Shown one piece after another: positions 8,186-17,261 of a DNA stretch of 40,306 bases. Below the pieces are notes generated by a model. That model was not told the origin of the DNA and ran no database searches. It saw only the letters and a program-made list of their open reading frames with translations. How positions within the stretch are numbered: position 1 is the stretch's first letter; every line of letters starts with the position of its first letter. The translations under genes and the position numbers were made by a program. The DNA comes from Flavobacteriaceae bacterium (GTDB lineage Bacteria > Bacteroidota > Bacteroidia > Flavobacteriales > Flavobacteriaceae), in NCBI GenBank assembly GCA_013043825.1, contig JABDNM010000170.1, positions 1 through 40,306 on the forward strand. The letters are read 5' to 3'.

Positions 8186-9307
8186 ATGATTGAAGTTTTA
8201 CAAGTAACTAACCAAAAAGAGTTAAAACAATTCGTCACATTTCCCTTCCAGTTGTATCGCGACTGTAAGTACTGGGTTCCCCCTTTGATCAAAGACGAAA
8301 TGGAAACGCTGGACAGTAGTAAGAACCCGGTTTTTCAGAATGCAGATGCGACCTATTTCCTGGCTTACAAAGACAAGAAAATCGCCGGCAGGATAGCCGT
8401 CATCATAAACCACCTTGAAGTAAATGATCAACAAAAGAAGAAGGTTCGTTTTGGGTGGTTCGATGTAATTGACGATTTGAACGTTACCAAAGCTCTTCTG
8501 GAAAAAGTGTTTGAGATTGGCCGGCAACACCAGTTGGAATACGCCGAAGGGCCGGTTGGATTTTCCAATATGGAGAAGGCTGGAATTCTAACCCAGGGTT
8601 TCGAAGAACTCAACACCATGATCACGTGGTACCATTATCCCTATTATGCCGAACACTTTAAAGCACTTGAATTTGAAAAACAAGCTACCTGGGTTGAATA
8701 TAAACTCACAATACCCGATTCGATCAAGGAAAAAGTCGCCAAATTTTCAAAGATCGTTCGACAGCGATATGAGCTAAGCGTGATTAGGTTCAATAATAAA
8801 AAGGAAATTCTTCCTTATGTGGATAGTATGTTCGACTTGTTGAATAAAACCTACAATACGCTTCAAACCTTTGTTCCCGTTCAGCAATACCAGATCGACT
8901 ATTATAAGGAAAAGTACTTTAGTTTTATCCACCCGGACTACATTACATGTATCAAAGACAATTCCGGCAAATTGATCGCTTTTTCGGTAGTTATGCCCTC
9001 CTTCAGTAAGGCACTGAAAAAGGCCAACGGTAGATTATTCCCTATAGGATGGTATCATATTCTGAAGGCGCAAAAGAAAAACGAGCTGGCCGCATTTTAT
9101 TTAATCGGGATCGATCCGGAATACCAGGGCAAAGGAGTCACCGCGATCATATTTGAAGAGATGCAATACCTATTCAATTCAAAAGGGATCCATACCGTTG
9201 AAACCAATCCCGAACTGATAGAAAATACGGCGGTGCAATTATTATGGAAAGACTACGACCCTGTTCAGCATAAAGAGCGGAGTACTTTCAGAAAAAGTAT
9301 TGTATAA
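8186..9307 (+). CDS. GNAT-superfamily N-acyltransferase-like protein
   Basis: FPFQLYRDCKYWVPPLIKDEMETLDSSKNPVFQ and AAFYLIGIDPEYQGKGVTAIIFEEM (GNAT acyl-CoA/ACP loop-like). Confidence 0.7.
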   Translation: MIEVLQVTNQKELKQFVTFPFQLYRDCKYWVPPLIKDEMETLDSSKNPVFQNADATYFLAYKDKKIAGRIAVIINHLEVNDQQKKKVRFGWFDVIDDLNVTKALLEKVFEIGRQHQLEYAEGPVGFSNMEKAGILTQGFEELNTMITWYHYPYYAEHFKALEFEKQATWVEYKLTIPDSIKEKVAKFSKIVRQRYELSVIRFNNKKEILPYVDSMFDLLNKTYNTLQTFVPVQQYQIDYYKEKYFSFIHPDYITCIKDNSGKLIAFSVVMPSFSKALKKANGRLFPIGWYHILKAQKKNELAAFYLIGIDPEYQGKGVTAIIFEEMQYLFNSKGIHTVETNPELIENTAVQLLWKDYDPVQHKERSTFRKSIV

Positions 9308-9341
9308 AAAAACCATTCGGGATCCGGATGGTTTTCGTTTT
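9306..9341. terminator. Bidirectional terminator between convergent genes
   Basis: AAAAAAACCATTCGGGATCCGGATGGTTTTCGTTTT hairpin. Confidence 0.75.
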
Positions 9342-9355
9342 ATATTAAGGTACGT

Positions 9356-10615
9356 TTACTCACCCATAGCTGCTGCTACGGCTGCCGACAAACGTTTGTA
9401 AGTTCCGTTCTCCAATCGTTCCCGGATGGAGCTAAAGGCTTCCAAAGTTTGCTCTATATCTTGTTCGGTATGAGAGGCTGTTGGGATCATTCGAAGTAAG
9501 ATCAATCCTTTCGGGATCACAGGATATACTACGATCGAGCAAAATACACCATGATTCTCACGAAGATCTTTCACCAAAGCCATTGCTTCCGGAATACTTC
9601 CTTTCAGATAAACAGGGGTAACACAACTTTGGGTTGTTCCCAGATCGAATCCTCGTTCTCGCAATCCTCCTTGCAACGCATTTACATTTTCCCAGAGTTT
9701 GTCTTTGAACTCGGTACTTGAACGCATCATGTCCAATCTTTTCAATGCGCCTTCTACCAGCTGCATTTGAAGTGATTTTGCGAACATCTGAGAGCGCAAA
9801 TTGTATTTCAGGTAATTGATGATCTCCTCATCCCCTGCTATGAACGCCCCGGTGCTTGCCATGGCTTTCGCAAAAGTGGCGAAGTATACATCGATCTGAT
9901 CCTGAACACCTTGCTCTTCTCCTGCCCCGGCTCCGGTTTTTCCAAGTGTCCCAAATCCGTGAGCATCATCAACAAAAAGGCGGAAATTGTATTTTTTCTT
10001 AAGCGCACAAATCTCTTTGAGTTTCCCTTGTTCACCCCGCATGCCAAATACTCCTTCAGAAATGAGAAGAATTCCACCACCGGTCTTTTCAGCCATTTTT
10101 GTTGCACGCTTCAAGTTCTTCTCGATACTCTCCAGGTCGTTATGCTTGTATGTAAATCGTTGTCCCAAATGCAACCGAACCCCATCGATGATGCAGGCAT
10201 GTGCATCTACATCGTAGACAATCACATCGTCCTTGGAAACCAAAGCGTCAATGGTAGATACCATTCCCTGGTAACCAAAATTGAGCAGGTACGCCGCTTC
10301 TTTTTGAACAAACGCAGCCAACTCATCCTGAAGTTTTTCATGCAAATCTGTATGACCACTCATCATTCGTGCTCCCATTGGATAGGCAGATCCGTATTTG
10401 GCTCCTGCTTCGGCATCAACTTTTCGTATCTCCGGGTGGTTCGCTAGTCCCAGGTAGTCGTTTACACTCCAGGTTATAACTTCCTTTCCATTGAATTTCA
10501 TCCTATTGCCAATAGGGCCTTCCAATTTCGGGAAAACAAAGTATCCCTCTGCCTGTTCGGCCCATTTGCCAAGTGGTCCTTTGTCTTTATAAATCTTATC
10601 AAATAAATCTCTCAT
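9356..10615 (-). CDS. PLP-dependent alpha-oxoamine synthase (SPT/KBL-type); candidate cysteate fatty acyltransferase or serine palmitoyltransferase
   Basis: NDYLGLANHPEI, GSAYPMGARMMSGHTDLHEKLQDELA, VDDAHGFGTLGKTGAG, TFAKAMASTGAF; the ORF-track start at 10645 is TTG, the first in-frame ATG is at 10615 (MRDLFDKIYKDKG). Confidence 0.85.
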   Translation of the reverse strand: MRDLFDKIYKDKGPLGKWAEQAEGYFVFPKLEGPIGNRMKFNGKEVITWSVNDYLGLANHPEIRKVDAEAGAKYGSAYPMGARMMSGHTDLHEKLQDELAAFVQKEAAYLLNFGYQGMVSTIDALVSKDDVIVYDVDAHACIIDGVRLHLGQRFTYKHNDLESIEKNLKRATKMAEKTGGGILLISEGVFGMRGEQGKLKEICALKKKYNFRLFVDDAHGFGTLGKTGAGAGEEQGVQDQIDVYFATFAKAMASTGAFIAGDEEIINYLKYNLRSQMFAKSLQMQLVEGALKRLDMMRSSTEFKDKLWENVNALQGGLRERGFDLGTTQSCVTPVYLKGSIPEAMALVKDLRENHGVFCSIVVYPVIPKGLILLRMIPTASHTEQDIEQTLEAFSSIRERLENGTYKRLSAAVAAAMGE

Positions 10616-10642
10616 TGGTGGGTGTAGTTTCAATACAAGTTG

Positions 10643-10650
10643 CAAAAATA
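10643..10650 (-). promoter_or_regulatory. Bacteroidetes -7 box (TATTTTTG on minus strand)
   Basis: CAAAAATA on + strand, about 28 bp upstream of the ATG at 10615. Confidence 0.45.
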
Positions 10651-10699
10651 AGTAATTTATGGTTTTTAGCCATATTCATGACCTAGAAGTAATGAACAT

Positions 10700-10730
10700 A
10701 AAAAACCACTGTGACTAACAGTGGTTTTTT
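10700..10730 (-). terminator. Rho-independent terminator for the cysteine-synthase-like gene
   Basis: Perfect 12-bp stem AAAAAACCACTG-TGACTAA-CAGTGGTTTTTT. Confidence 0.85.
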
Positions 10731-10748
10731 ATAACTGTTTGAATATTA

Positions 10749-11783
10749 TTATTTTAAGTGCTGTACTGCTTTCGTTTTTTGCTTCAATGTATCCATGAAG
10801 CCCTGTTGCTCCATCCATTCGTCGTTGTAGATCTTACTCATGTATCTTGAACCGTGATCCGGAAAGATTACAACTACCACGCTATCTTCATCAAAAACAC
10901 CTTCTTGACTTAGTTGTTTTATACCTTGCATGGCCGCTCCACTGGTATAACCCAGCAATAGACCCTCGGTTTTGGCCAATTCACGAGCCGTATGCGCACT
11001 ATCTTCATCGGTCACCTTGGTGAAAGAATCGATACAATCAAAGTCGGTTGCAGCAGGAATCAGGTTCTTACCCAAACCTTCAATTCGATAGGGATAGATC
11101 TCATCTTTGTCCAATTCCCTGGTTTCATGGTATTTCTGAATTACACTTCCGTAGGCATCTATACCCAGTACTTTGATATTCGGATTGTGTTCTTTCAAAT
11201 AACGAGCAGTGCCTGAAATTGTACCACCAGTACCACTACATGCAACCAAGTGAGTAATTTGTCCCCCGGTTTGCTCCCAGATCTCGGGACCCGTGGTATG
11301 GTAATGTGCATCTATATTGAGTTGGTTGAAATACTGATTGATATAAATAGATCCGGGTGTTTCTTCATGCAGTCTCTTGGCAACCTCATAGTACGACCTT
11401 GGGTCGTCTGCGGGCACGTGTGCAGGACACACATAGACCTTTGCACCCATGGTTTTCAACATATCGATCTTGTCTGGTGAGGATTTTGAACTCACAGCCA
11501 ATATACATTTATAGCCTTTCAAAATACTTACCATGGCGATGCTAAATCCAGTATTTCCGCTCGTGGTTTCCACGATGGTATCGCCTGGTTTTAATATACC
11601 CTGCTCTTCGGCTTTTTCGATGATGTAAAGTGCGATTCTATCTTTGGCAGAATGCCCGGGATTGAAGGCCTCCACTTTGGCGTAAAAATTACCTGCCATC
11701 TTTGAAGTAATGCGATTCAGCTTGATCAAAGGAGTATTTCCAATAAGGGCTATCACATTTTCGTGGGCCTGTATGTTCTTCAT
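10749..11783 (-). CDS. PLP-dependent cysteine synthase family protein; candidate cysteate synthase
   Basis: [63 protein letters not shown]. Confidence 0.85.
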   Translation of the reverse strand: MKNIQAHENVIALIGNTPLIKLNRITSKMAGNFYAKVEAFNPGHSAKDRIALYIIEKAEEQGILKPGDTIVETTSGNTGFSIAMVSILKGYKCILAVSSKSSPDKIDMLKTMGAKVYVCPAHVPADDPRSYYEVAKRLHEETPGSIYINQYFNQLNIDAHYHTTGPEIWEQTGGQITHLVACSGTGGTISGTARYLKEHNPNIKVLGIDAYGSVIQKYHETRELDKDEIYPYRIEGLGKNLIPAATDFDCIDSFTKVTDEDSAHTARELAKTEGLLLGYTSGAAMQGIKQLSQEGVFDEDSVVVVIFPDHGSRYMSKIYNDEWMEQQGFMDTLKQKTKAVQHLK

Positions 11784-11836
11784 AAAGGGAGTTTTAATTA
11801 AAAATCAAGGCTAAATACCTATCATTTAAATCAAGG

Positions 11837-11844
11837 CAAAGGTA
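11837..11844 (-). promoter_or_regulatory. Bacteroidetes -7 box (TACCTTTG on minus strand)
   Basis: CAAAGGTA on + strand, about 54 bp upstream of the 11783 start. Confidence 0.45.
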
Positions 11845-11859
11845 CTTCAAAAAATTTAA

Positions 11860-13995
11860 TTACTTCTTTATTCCCTCCATATCCAATAAAAACGCATAGT
11901 CCATCGCCACCTCTTTCAGGGCCTCAAATCTTCCGGAAGCCCCGCCATGTCCGGCATCCATATTGGTGTGCAGCAATAAAATATGATCGTCTGTCTTCAT
12001 TTCCCGCAGTTTTGCTACCCATTTGGCAGGTTCCCAATATTGCACCTGGGAATCATGTAATCCAGTAGTTACCAGCATGTTAGGATATTTTTTTGCTTCA
12101 ACGTTGTCGTATGGTGAATAGGACTTGATATAATTGTAGTATTTTTCTTCGTTTGGGTTTCCCCATTCGTCGTATTCCCCCGTGGTTAGAGGGATACTGT
12201 CGTCCAGCATGGTTGTAACCACATCCACGAATGGTACAGCCGCTACCACGCCATTATACAGTTCAGGAGCTAAATTCACGACGGCGCCCATGAGCAATCC
12301 ACCGGCAGATCCACCGGATGCGTACAAATGATTTGCGGAGGTGTATTTTTCCGCGATCAGGTGACGTGATACATCTACGAAATCTGTGAAGGTGTTTTTC
12401 TTGTATAGCAGTTTGCCGTCTTCATACCATTTTCTTCCCAGATACTGACCACCACGCACGTGGGCAATAGCATAAATAAAGCCACGGTCCAAGAGGCTCA
12501 ATCGCACCGATGAGAAGTAAGGATCGATGGTGGCTCCATAGGATCCATAAGCGTATAGGAGTAAAGGATTCTGGCCACTTTGCGTCATCCCTTTGCGATA
12601 AACCATGGAAACAGGGATCTTGGTCCCATCCTCTGCGGTCGCCCAAATGCGCTTGGATTCGTAATTGTTCTTGTCAAATTTACCACCAAGAACTTCCGTT
12701 TCTTTCTTGATCTCCTTTTCCTTGGTTTCCATATTAAAGTCGATCACTGAAGCCGGCGTGGTTAGTGAGTTGTAATTGTACCGTAATATCTTGGTGTCGA
12801 ACTCAACATTCTGCGTAGGATAAGCCGTGTAGGTTTCGTTGTCGAATGGGAGGTAATAATCCTGGCTCCCATCCCAACGTTTGATACGTATTTCATTCAA
12901 TCCATTCCTTCGTTCACTAACTACGAGGAAATCTTTAAACATGTCGACATCCTCAAGCAACACATCCTCGCGGTGAGCTATTACTTCCTTCCAATGTTCC
13001 ATTTTGGTTTTGGTATCGGGGGTTTTCATCAACTTGTAGTTGCTTGCCTTATCCTTATTGGTCAAGATGTAAAAATCGTTCCCGAAATGGGAGATGTTAT
13101 ACTCGAGTCCACGGGTTCGTGGTTGAAAGACCCTAAACTTGCCATCGGGATCGTTAGCATCCAGGATCTGAAATTCGGATGTCAAGGTGCTGTAACTGCC
13201 AATAACCAAAAATTTATGGCTCTTTGTTTTGTAGACATAGGTTCCAAAAGTCTCATCTTCCTCGGTAAATATGAGTGTGTCGCCCTCTGGATCCTCTCCT
13301 CTTTTATGTTTATATATCTGGTTGGATCGCAGCGTTTGTTCATCCTTTCGGGTGTAGAACAGCGTTTTATTGTCGTTTGCCCAGATTGAGCCACCGGTAG
13401 TTAAGGTGATCGCATCATCCAGGGTCTCACCGGTTTCAAGGTTTTTGATATAGATCGTATATTTTCGACGACTCAACGTATCTACCCCAAAGGCTACCCA
13501 TTTGTTATCCCTGCTAACGTTCAGACCACGTAAGTTATAAAAGGAATACCCTTCGGCCATTTGGTTGACGTCGAACATAATCTCTTCCTCTGCCTCCAGA
13601 TCTCCCTTCTTCCGCGAATAAATTGGGTAGTCCTTACCGGTCTCGTAGCGCGTGATATAGTAATACCCATTATAATAATAGGGTACAGATGCGTCGTCTT
13701 CTTTGATCCTAGACTTCATTTCTTCGAAAAGATCCTTTTTAAACTGCTTCGTATGAGCGGTCATCTTCTCATAGTAATCATTCTCTCTTTCCAGGTAGTC
13801 AATCACTTCCTCATTTTCACGATCGTTTAGCCAATAATAATTATCGACCCTCACATCCCCGTGCATTTCTAAATTCTTGACAATTTTATCTGCTTTTGGT
13901 GCTGGAATATTCATGGGTTTTTCTGAAGTTTCTTTATTGTTACAAGAAATTAGGAGGCTAATAGATAGGATGGAAAAAAGAACTGAATATTTCAT
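11860..13995 (-). CDS. S9 family peptidase, oligopeptidase B-like lipoprotein
   Basis: Lipobox [60 protein letters not shown]. Confidence 0.9.
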   Translation of the reverse strand: MKYSVLFSILSISLLISCNNKETSEKPMNIPAPKADKIVKNLEMHGDVRVDNYYWLNDRENEEVIDYLERENDYYEKMTAHTKQFKKDLFEEMKSRIKEDDASVPYYYNGYYYITRYETGKDYPIYSRKKGDLEAEEEIMFDVNQMAEGYSFYNLRGLNVSRDNKWVAFGVDTLSRRKYTIYIKNLETGETLDDAITLTTGGSIWANDNKTLFYTRKDEQTLRSNQIYKHKRGEDPEGDTLIFTEEDETFGTYVYKTKSHKFLVIGSYSTLTSEFQILDANDPDGKFRVFQPRTRGLEYNISHFGNDFYILTNKDKASNYKLMKTPDTKTKMEHWKEVIAHREDVLLEDVDMFKDFLVVSERRNGLNEIRIKRWDGSQDYYLPFDNETYTAYPTQNVEFDTKILRYNYNSLTTPASVIDFNMETKEKEIKKETEVLGGKFDKNNYESKRIWATAEDGTKIPVSMVYRKGMTQSGQNPLLLYAYGSYGATIDPYFSSVRLSLLDRGFIYAIAHVRGGQYLGRKWYEDGKLLYKKNTFTDFVDVSRHLIAEKYTSANHLYASGGSAGGLLMGAVVNLAPELYNGVVAAVPFVDVVTTMLDDSIPLTTGEYDEWGNPNEEKYYNYIKSYSPYDNVEAKKYPNMLVTTGLHDSQVQYWEPAKWVAKLREMKTDDHILLLHTNMDAGHGGASGRFEALKEVAMDYAFLLDMEGIKK

Positions 13996-14030
13996 GGATC
14001 ATGGATTTGCTAATTCGGCTGGCAAAATAG

Positions 14031-14038
14031 TAAATTTG
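14031..14038 (+). promoter_or_regulatory. Bacteroidetes -7 box TAAATTTG
   Basis: TAnnTTTG 22 bp upstream of the ATG at 14060. Confidence 0.45.
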
Positions 14039-14059
14039 TACCCAACTAAAAAGAGAAAC

Positions 14060-14383
14060 ATGTTTGGAGATCTAATGGGAATGATGGGTAAACTAAAGGA
14101 AACCCAAAAGAAAGTAGAAGCAACTAAAAAACGCCTGGAAGGAGTTTTAATCGACGAAGAAAGTAATGACGGCCTGCTGAAGGTTACTATTTCGGCAAGC
14201 AGAGAAATTAAGTCTCTTGAAATTGATGATGAACTGCTGAGCGACAAAGAGCAATTGGAGGACTATCTCATACTAACTCTGAATAAAGCCATTGCCAAAG
14301 CTACAGAAATCAACGAAGCTGAACTGGCAGCAGTCGCTAAAGATGGTATGCCCAATATTCCAGGCATGGATCTATTTAAATAA
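14060..14383 (+). CDS. YbaB/EbfC family nucleoid-associated protein
   Basis: [28 protein letters not shown]...[22 protein letters not shown]-track start 13877 overlaps the divergent S9 peptidase start and is too long. Confidence 0.85.
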   Translation: MFGDLMGMMGKLKETQKKVEATKKRLEGVLIDEESNDGLLKVTISASREIKSLEIDDELLSDKEQLEDYLILTLNKAIAKATEINEAELAAVAKDGMPNIPGMDLFK

Positions 14384-14384
14384 A

Positions 14385-14855
14385 CTAGTGGTTTTTAACC
14401 AGGTATTTATCTACAAAAGCGAAATGGTGGCTGGTATCCTTGTAAGTGTTGAAGGAGCTATACCCAGATAAATTTCCTAATTCTTTCCCCTTATTGTTCA
14501 AGATTACCAACTTAGGAAAAGACCGATCCGTATTGTACTTGGACATTACATTCTTATTATACACTAGCTGCTCCTCGCTAATGATATCGACTCGCCTGGG
14601 ATAGTCGATCATAACAAGCACAAGTTCGGCAGCTCGGGTCCTGAACTCTTCAGTATCAAAAAAATCAGACTTCAAAGCTTTGCAGGGCGTACACCAATCG
14701 CTCCCGTTAAAATAAACCAGGATAGGTTGGTTGTTCTGTTTAGAGATAGCTTCGGCTTCTTCGAGGTTAGTCAACCAGTTTAGAGTAGTTGATTCTTCCT
14801 GGGCATAGGACAGAGTAAAAAACATCAACAGTGTAATTACCACTATTTGTTTCAT
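14385..14855 (-). CDS. Thioredoxin family protein, secreted
   Basis: Signal MKQIVVITLLMFFTLSYAQ; FNGSDWCTPCKALKSDFF active site; start moved from 14891. Confidence 0.85.
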   Translation of the reverse strand: MKQIVVITLLMFFTLSYAQEESTTLNWLTNLEEAEAISKQNNQPILVYFNGSDWCTPCKALKSDFFDTEEFRTRAAELVLVMIDYPRRVDIISEEQLVYNKNVMSKYNTDRSFPKLVILNNKGKELGNLSGYSSFNTYKDTSHHFAFVDKYLVKNH

Positions 14856-14901
14856 GGTGTAAGGTTTAGGTGATTTGAGAACATTATTCATGCCAAAGAA
14901 A

Positions 14902-14940
14902 GCAAAAAAAAAAGAATTCCCAAAAAAATGGGAATTCTTT
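14902..14940 (-). terminator. Rho-independent terminator for the OmpA-family gene
   Basis: AAAGAATTCCC / GGGAATTCTTT perfect 11-bp stem with T-run in minus orientation. Confidence 0.8.
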
Positions 14941-14968
14941 CATTACGTTGATGGTTAAACGTTTAAGC

Positions 14969-16654
14969 CTAGTTGTTGTTGATCAATCTAAACTCTGTTC
15001 TTCTGTTAACGGCATGGTCACGCTCTGTACAAGAAACACCATCCGCACATCTGTTTTTCAATCTGTTTTCACCAAATCCATTGGCAACGAGCAAGCTGCT
15101 GTTCACACCTTTAGACTGAAGGTAACTAACTACGGCCTGAGCTCTTCTTTCAGATAGATCCTGGTTGGAAGTCTCGCTTCCTCTAGAATCTGTATGAGAT
15201 GCGATCTCCAGTTTAACCCCTGGATTCTGCGCTAGAACTGGCATTAATCGAGTGTCGATCAATCGCTTAGCTTCAGCAGTCAAACTTGCACTACCTAAGT
15301 TCCAGTTGATAGGAAGGGCTTGGTATTCTACCAATTCACAGTCAACTTCTTTCCAGGTAGTAAGACCACCTTTTGTTTGAAGAACTTCCTTGGTAACAGT
15401 TTTTGTTACAGCTGGTACAGTTACTTCATCCACACGTGCATCAGAAACAAGTTTAGTTACTTCTAACGCTTTAGATTTACCAGCAACAGGAACTGTTCTT
15501 GTTGTTGGAGGTGTCTTCATCACAGTTTTAGTGAATGTCTTAGACTCTGAAGGAATTGATTCCGAACGAGTACTTTCGTCTGTATAGATGGTTTTTGTCA
15601 CCGACTTAGTCACCGCTGGGATCTCAACTCTCGTTGTTGTTGGAGGAGTTACCATCACACGCTTGGTCATGGTCTTTCTCACTTCAGGAATAGTAACCAC
15701 ACGTGTGGTTGGAGGAGTTACCATTACGGTTGTTTTCACGGTCTTTGTCTCACCTGGAATATCGATCACTCGAGTTGTGGGAGGCTTGGTCATTACAGTT
15801 CTTGTATAGGTTCCAGTTCCGCAATCCTGACCACCATTCTTAGAAGTGTCGCAATCAGACACTCTGGTGTAGGATGCATCGGAAGCCAATCGCTGAACAC
15901 TAACAGTAGTGAATTCAGCAGGGATCCCTTTGTAGCACCAGTATCTACAGTCGTCTGGATTACTTGACTGGCATTCGGCTGCAGGAACATCACTCATTTC
16001 CCAACGAGCAGTAGCCGGCTTTACTTCAATCGACTCATAGTCGGTAGTAAACGTTGCAGGAGAAGTTCTAATACTTGAACCATACTCTCTTTTGTTGTAG
16101 GTTAAGGTTTCAGTACCCCACTCGGCCGCAATTACTTCCATACGTTGTGATGGCTCCTTGGTAGTGATAACTACGTCTCTTGTCTCGTATTGAGCAGGAA
16201 CGATCTCCACTTTTTGGTAAGCAGGCTGAACTACCACTTCGAATTGACGGCTTTCATAGACCGCAGGAACAACTTTCAGGCTATAGCTGGCTTCGCTCAC
16301 AACCACCGTTTCTTTTTCGGTGCTCTTCTGAGATCCAACTTTAACCAATCTCTGACCAGTTTCTCTAGTGGTAACCTCAAAAGATTCGGTGCTGTAAACA
16401 GCAGGAACAACTTCCAGGTTCTGTCCGGCAGATTTAGAATCTACAGTAATAGTTTCTTTCTTGTACACTGCGGGTACTACACTTAATTTCTTGTAGGCGG
16501 GAGAAACCTGAACGGTTACATCCTGATTCACCCAAATGTCTGGTGTGACACACCTTACGTAACATTTTCCCGGTTCAGGGTTAGTTGGAAGATCCTGGGC
16601 AAAAGCAAACGATGTTGCTAAACATGCCAGGACGAATAAAATTGATTTTTTCAT
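14969..16654 (-). CDS. OmpA family protein with two internal repeat arrays
   Basis: Signal MKKSILFVLACLATSFAFAQ; C-terminal OmpA motif LEIASHTDSRGSETSNQDLSERRAQAVVSYLQSKGV; start moved from 16732. Confidence 0.9.
   Translation of the reverse strand: MKKSILFVLACLATSFAFAQDLPTNPEPGKCYVRCVTPDIWVNQDVTVQVSPAYKKLSVVPAVYKKETITVDSKSAGQNLEVVPAVYSTESFEVTTRETGQRLVKVGSQKSTEKETVVVSEASYSLKVVPAVYESRQFEVVVQPAYQKVEIVPAQYETRDVVITTKEPSQRMEVIAAEWGTETLTYNKREYGSSIRTSPATFTTDYESIEVKPATARWEMSDVPAAECQSSNPDDCRYWCYKGIPAEFTTVSVQRLASDASYTRVSDCDTSKNGGQDCGTGTYTRTVMTKPPTTRVIDIPGETKTVKTTVMVTPPTTRVVTIPEVRKTMTKRVMVTPPTTTRVEIPAVTKSVTKTIYTDESTRSESIPSESKTFTKTVMKTPPTTRTVPVAGKSKALEVTKLVSDARVDEVTVPAVTKTVTKEVLQTKGGLTTWKEVDCELVEYQALPINWNLGSASLTAEAKRLIDTRLMPVLAQNPGVKLEIASHTDSRGSETSNQDLSERRAQAVVSYLQSKGVNSSLLVANGFGENRLKNRCADGVSCTERDHAVNRRTEFRLINNN
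15390..15801 (-). repeat. OmpA repeat array 2, about 22-23 aa units (TVMxTPPTTRVVxIPxxxKTxTK)
   Basis: About six units read from the protein. Confidence 0.75.
16000..16510 (-). repeat. OmpA repeat array 1, about 23-25 aa units (xVEVVPAVYxxxxxEVxxxxxxQ)
   Basis: About seven units read from the protein. Confidence 0.75.
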
Positions 16655-16742
16655 GTTGATGTTTATTATAGAGTTAATTATTACAGCCGCTAAATTATAA
16701 CTGTCTACCCAAAATTTACCTAAAAACGCCAACTATTTCAGG

Positions 16743-16815
16743 TTCATGATTTTAGTTTTCGATTATCTGCATTCTTACATAGATGAAATGTTCCATTCGT
16801 CGACAAAATCATGAA
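16743..16815. repeat. 11-bp perfect inverted repeat TTCATGATTTT ... AAAATCATGAA, 51-bp spacer
   Basis: Arms 16743-16753 and 16805-16815, in the divergent intergenic region. Confidence 0.8.
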
Positions 16816-16895
16816 TGTTTGATTGCTCCACTCGGTTTTTTTTTTCGATATTTATAATCTCAAATAATGAGTCTAACTTCTAAAAACGAAATAAT

Positions 16896-17216
16896 ATGTT
16901 CGAGTTAAAGAAAAGCGGTGATAAGTATCACTTTGTATTAAAAGCTGCCAATGGTCAAGTGATCCTATCCAGCCAAATGTATTCTTCGAAATCCGGAGCT
17001 ATGAACGGGATAGAATCTGTTCAAAAAAATTGTGGCGACAATAAGTGTTATGAGAAGAAAACTGCGAAAAATGGTAAATTCCACTTCAATGTGAAATCGA
17101 CTAACGGTCAGATCATTGGAAGCAGCCAGATGTACGCCGCAGAATCCGGAATGAACAATGGAATTGAGTCTGTTAAGAAAAATGCGCCTGGGGCCAAAGT
17201 AAAAGAAGCAGAATAA
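16896..17216 (+). CDS. YegP family protein with two DUF1508 repeats
   Basis: FELKKSGDKYHFVLKAANGQVILSSQMYSSKSGAMNGIESVQKNC repeated as FHFNVKSTNGQIIGSSQMYAAESGMNNGIESVKKNA. Confidence 0.9.
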   Translation: MFELKKSGDKYHFVLKAANGQVILSSQMYSSKSGAMNGIESVQKNCGDNKCYEKKTAKNGKFHFNVKSTNGQIIGSSQMYAAESGMNNGIESVKKNAPGAKVKEAE

Positions 17217-17233
17217 GCAAATGCTCAAGATTT

Positions 17234-17261
17234 AAAAAAGCTCCGACATGGAGCTTTTTTT
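17234..17261. terminator. Bidirectional terminator
   Basis: AAAAAAGCTCCGACATGGAGCTTTTTTT. Confidence 0.8.

Noticed and set aside
9911-10447. 178-aa plus-strand ORF opposite the SPT-like gene
   Set aside because: Shadow ORF; the opposite strand carries complete PLP-enzyme motifs.
13877-14059. N-terminal extension of the YbaB ORF
   Set aside because: Overlaps the divergent peptidase start and contains its promoter region; homologous part begins at [12 protein letters not shown] (14060).
15390-15809. Two plus-strand V/T-rich ORFs opposite the OmpA repeats
   Set aside because: Antisense of the TPPTTRV repeat array; not independent genes.
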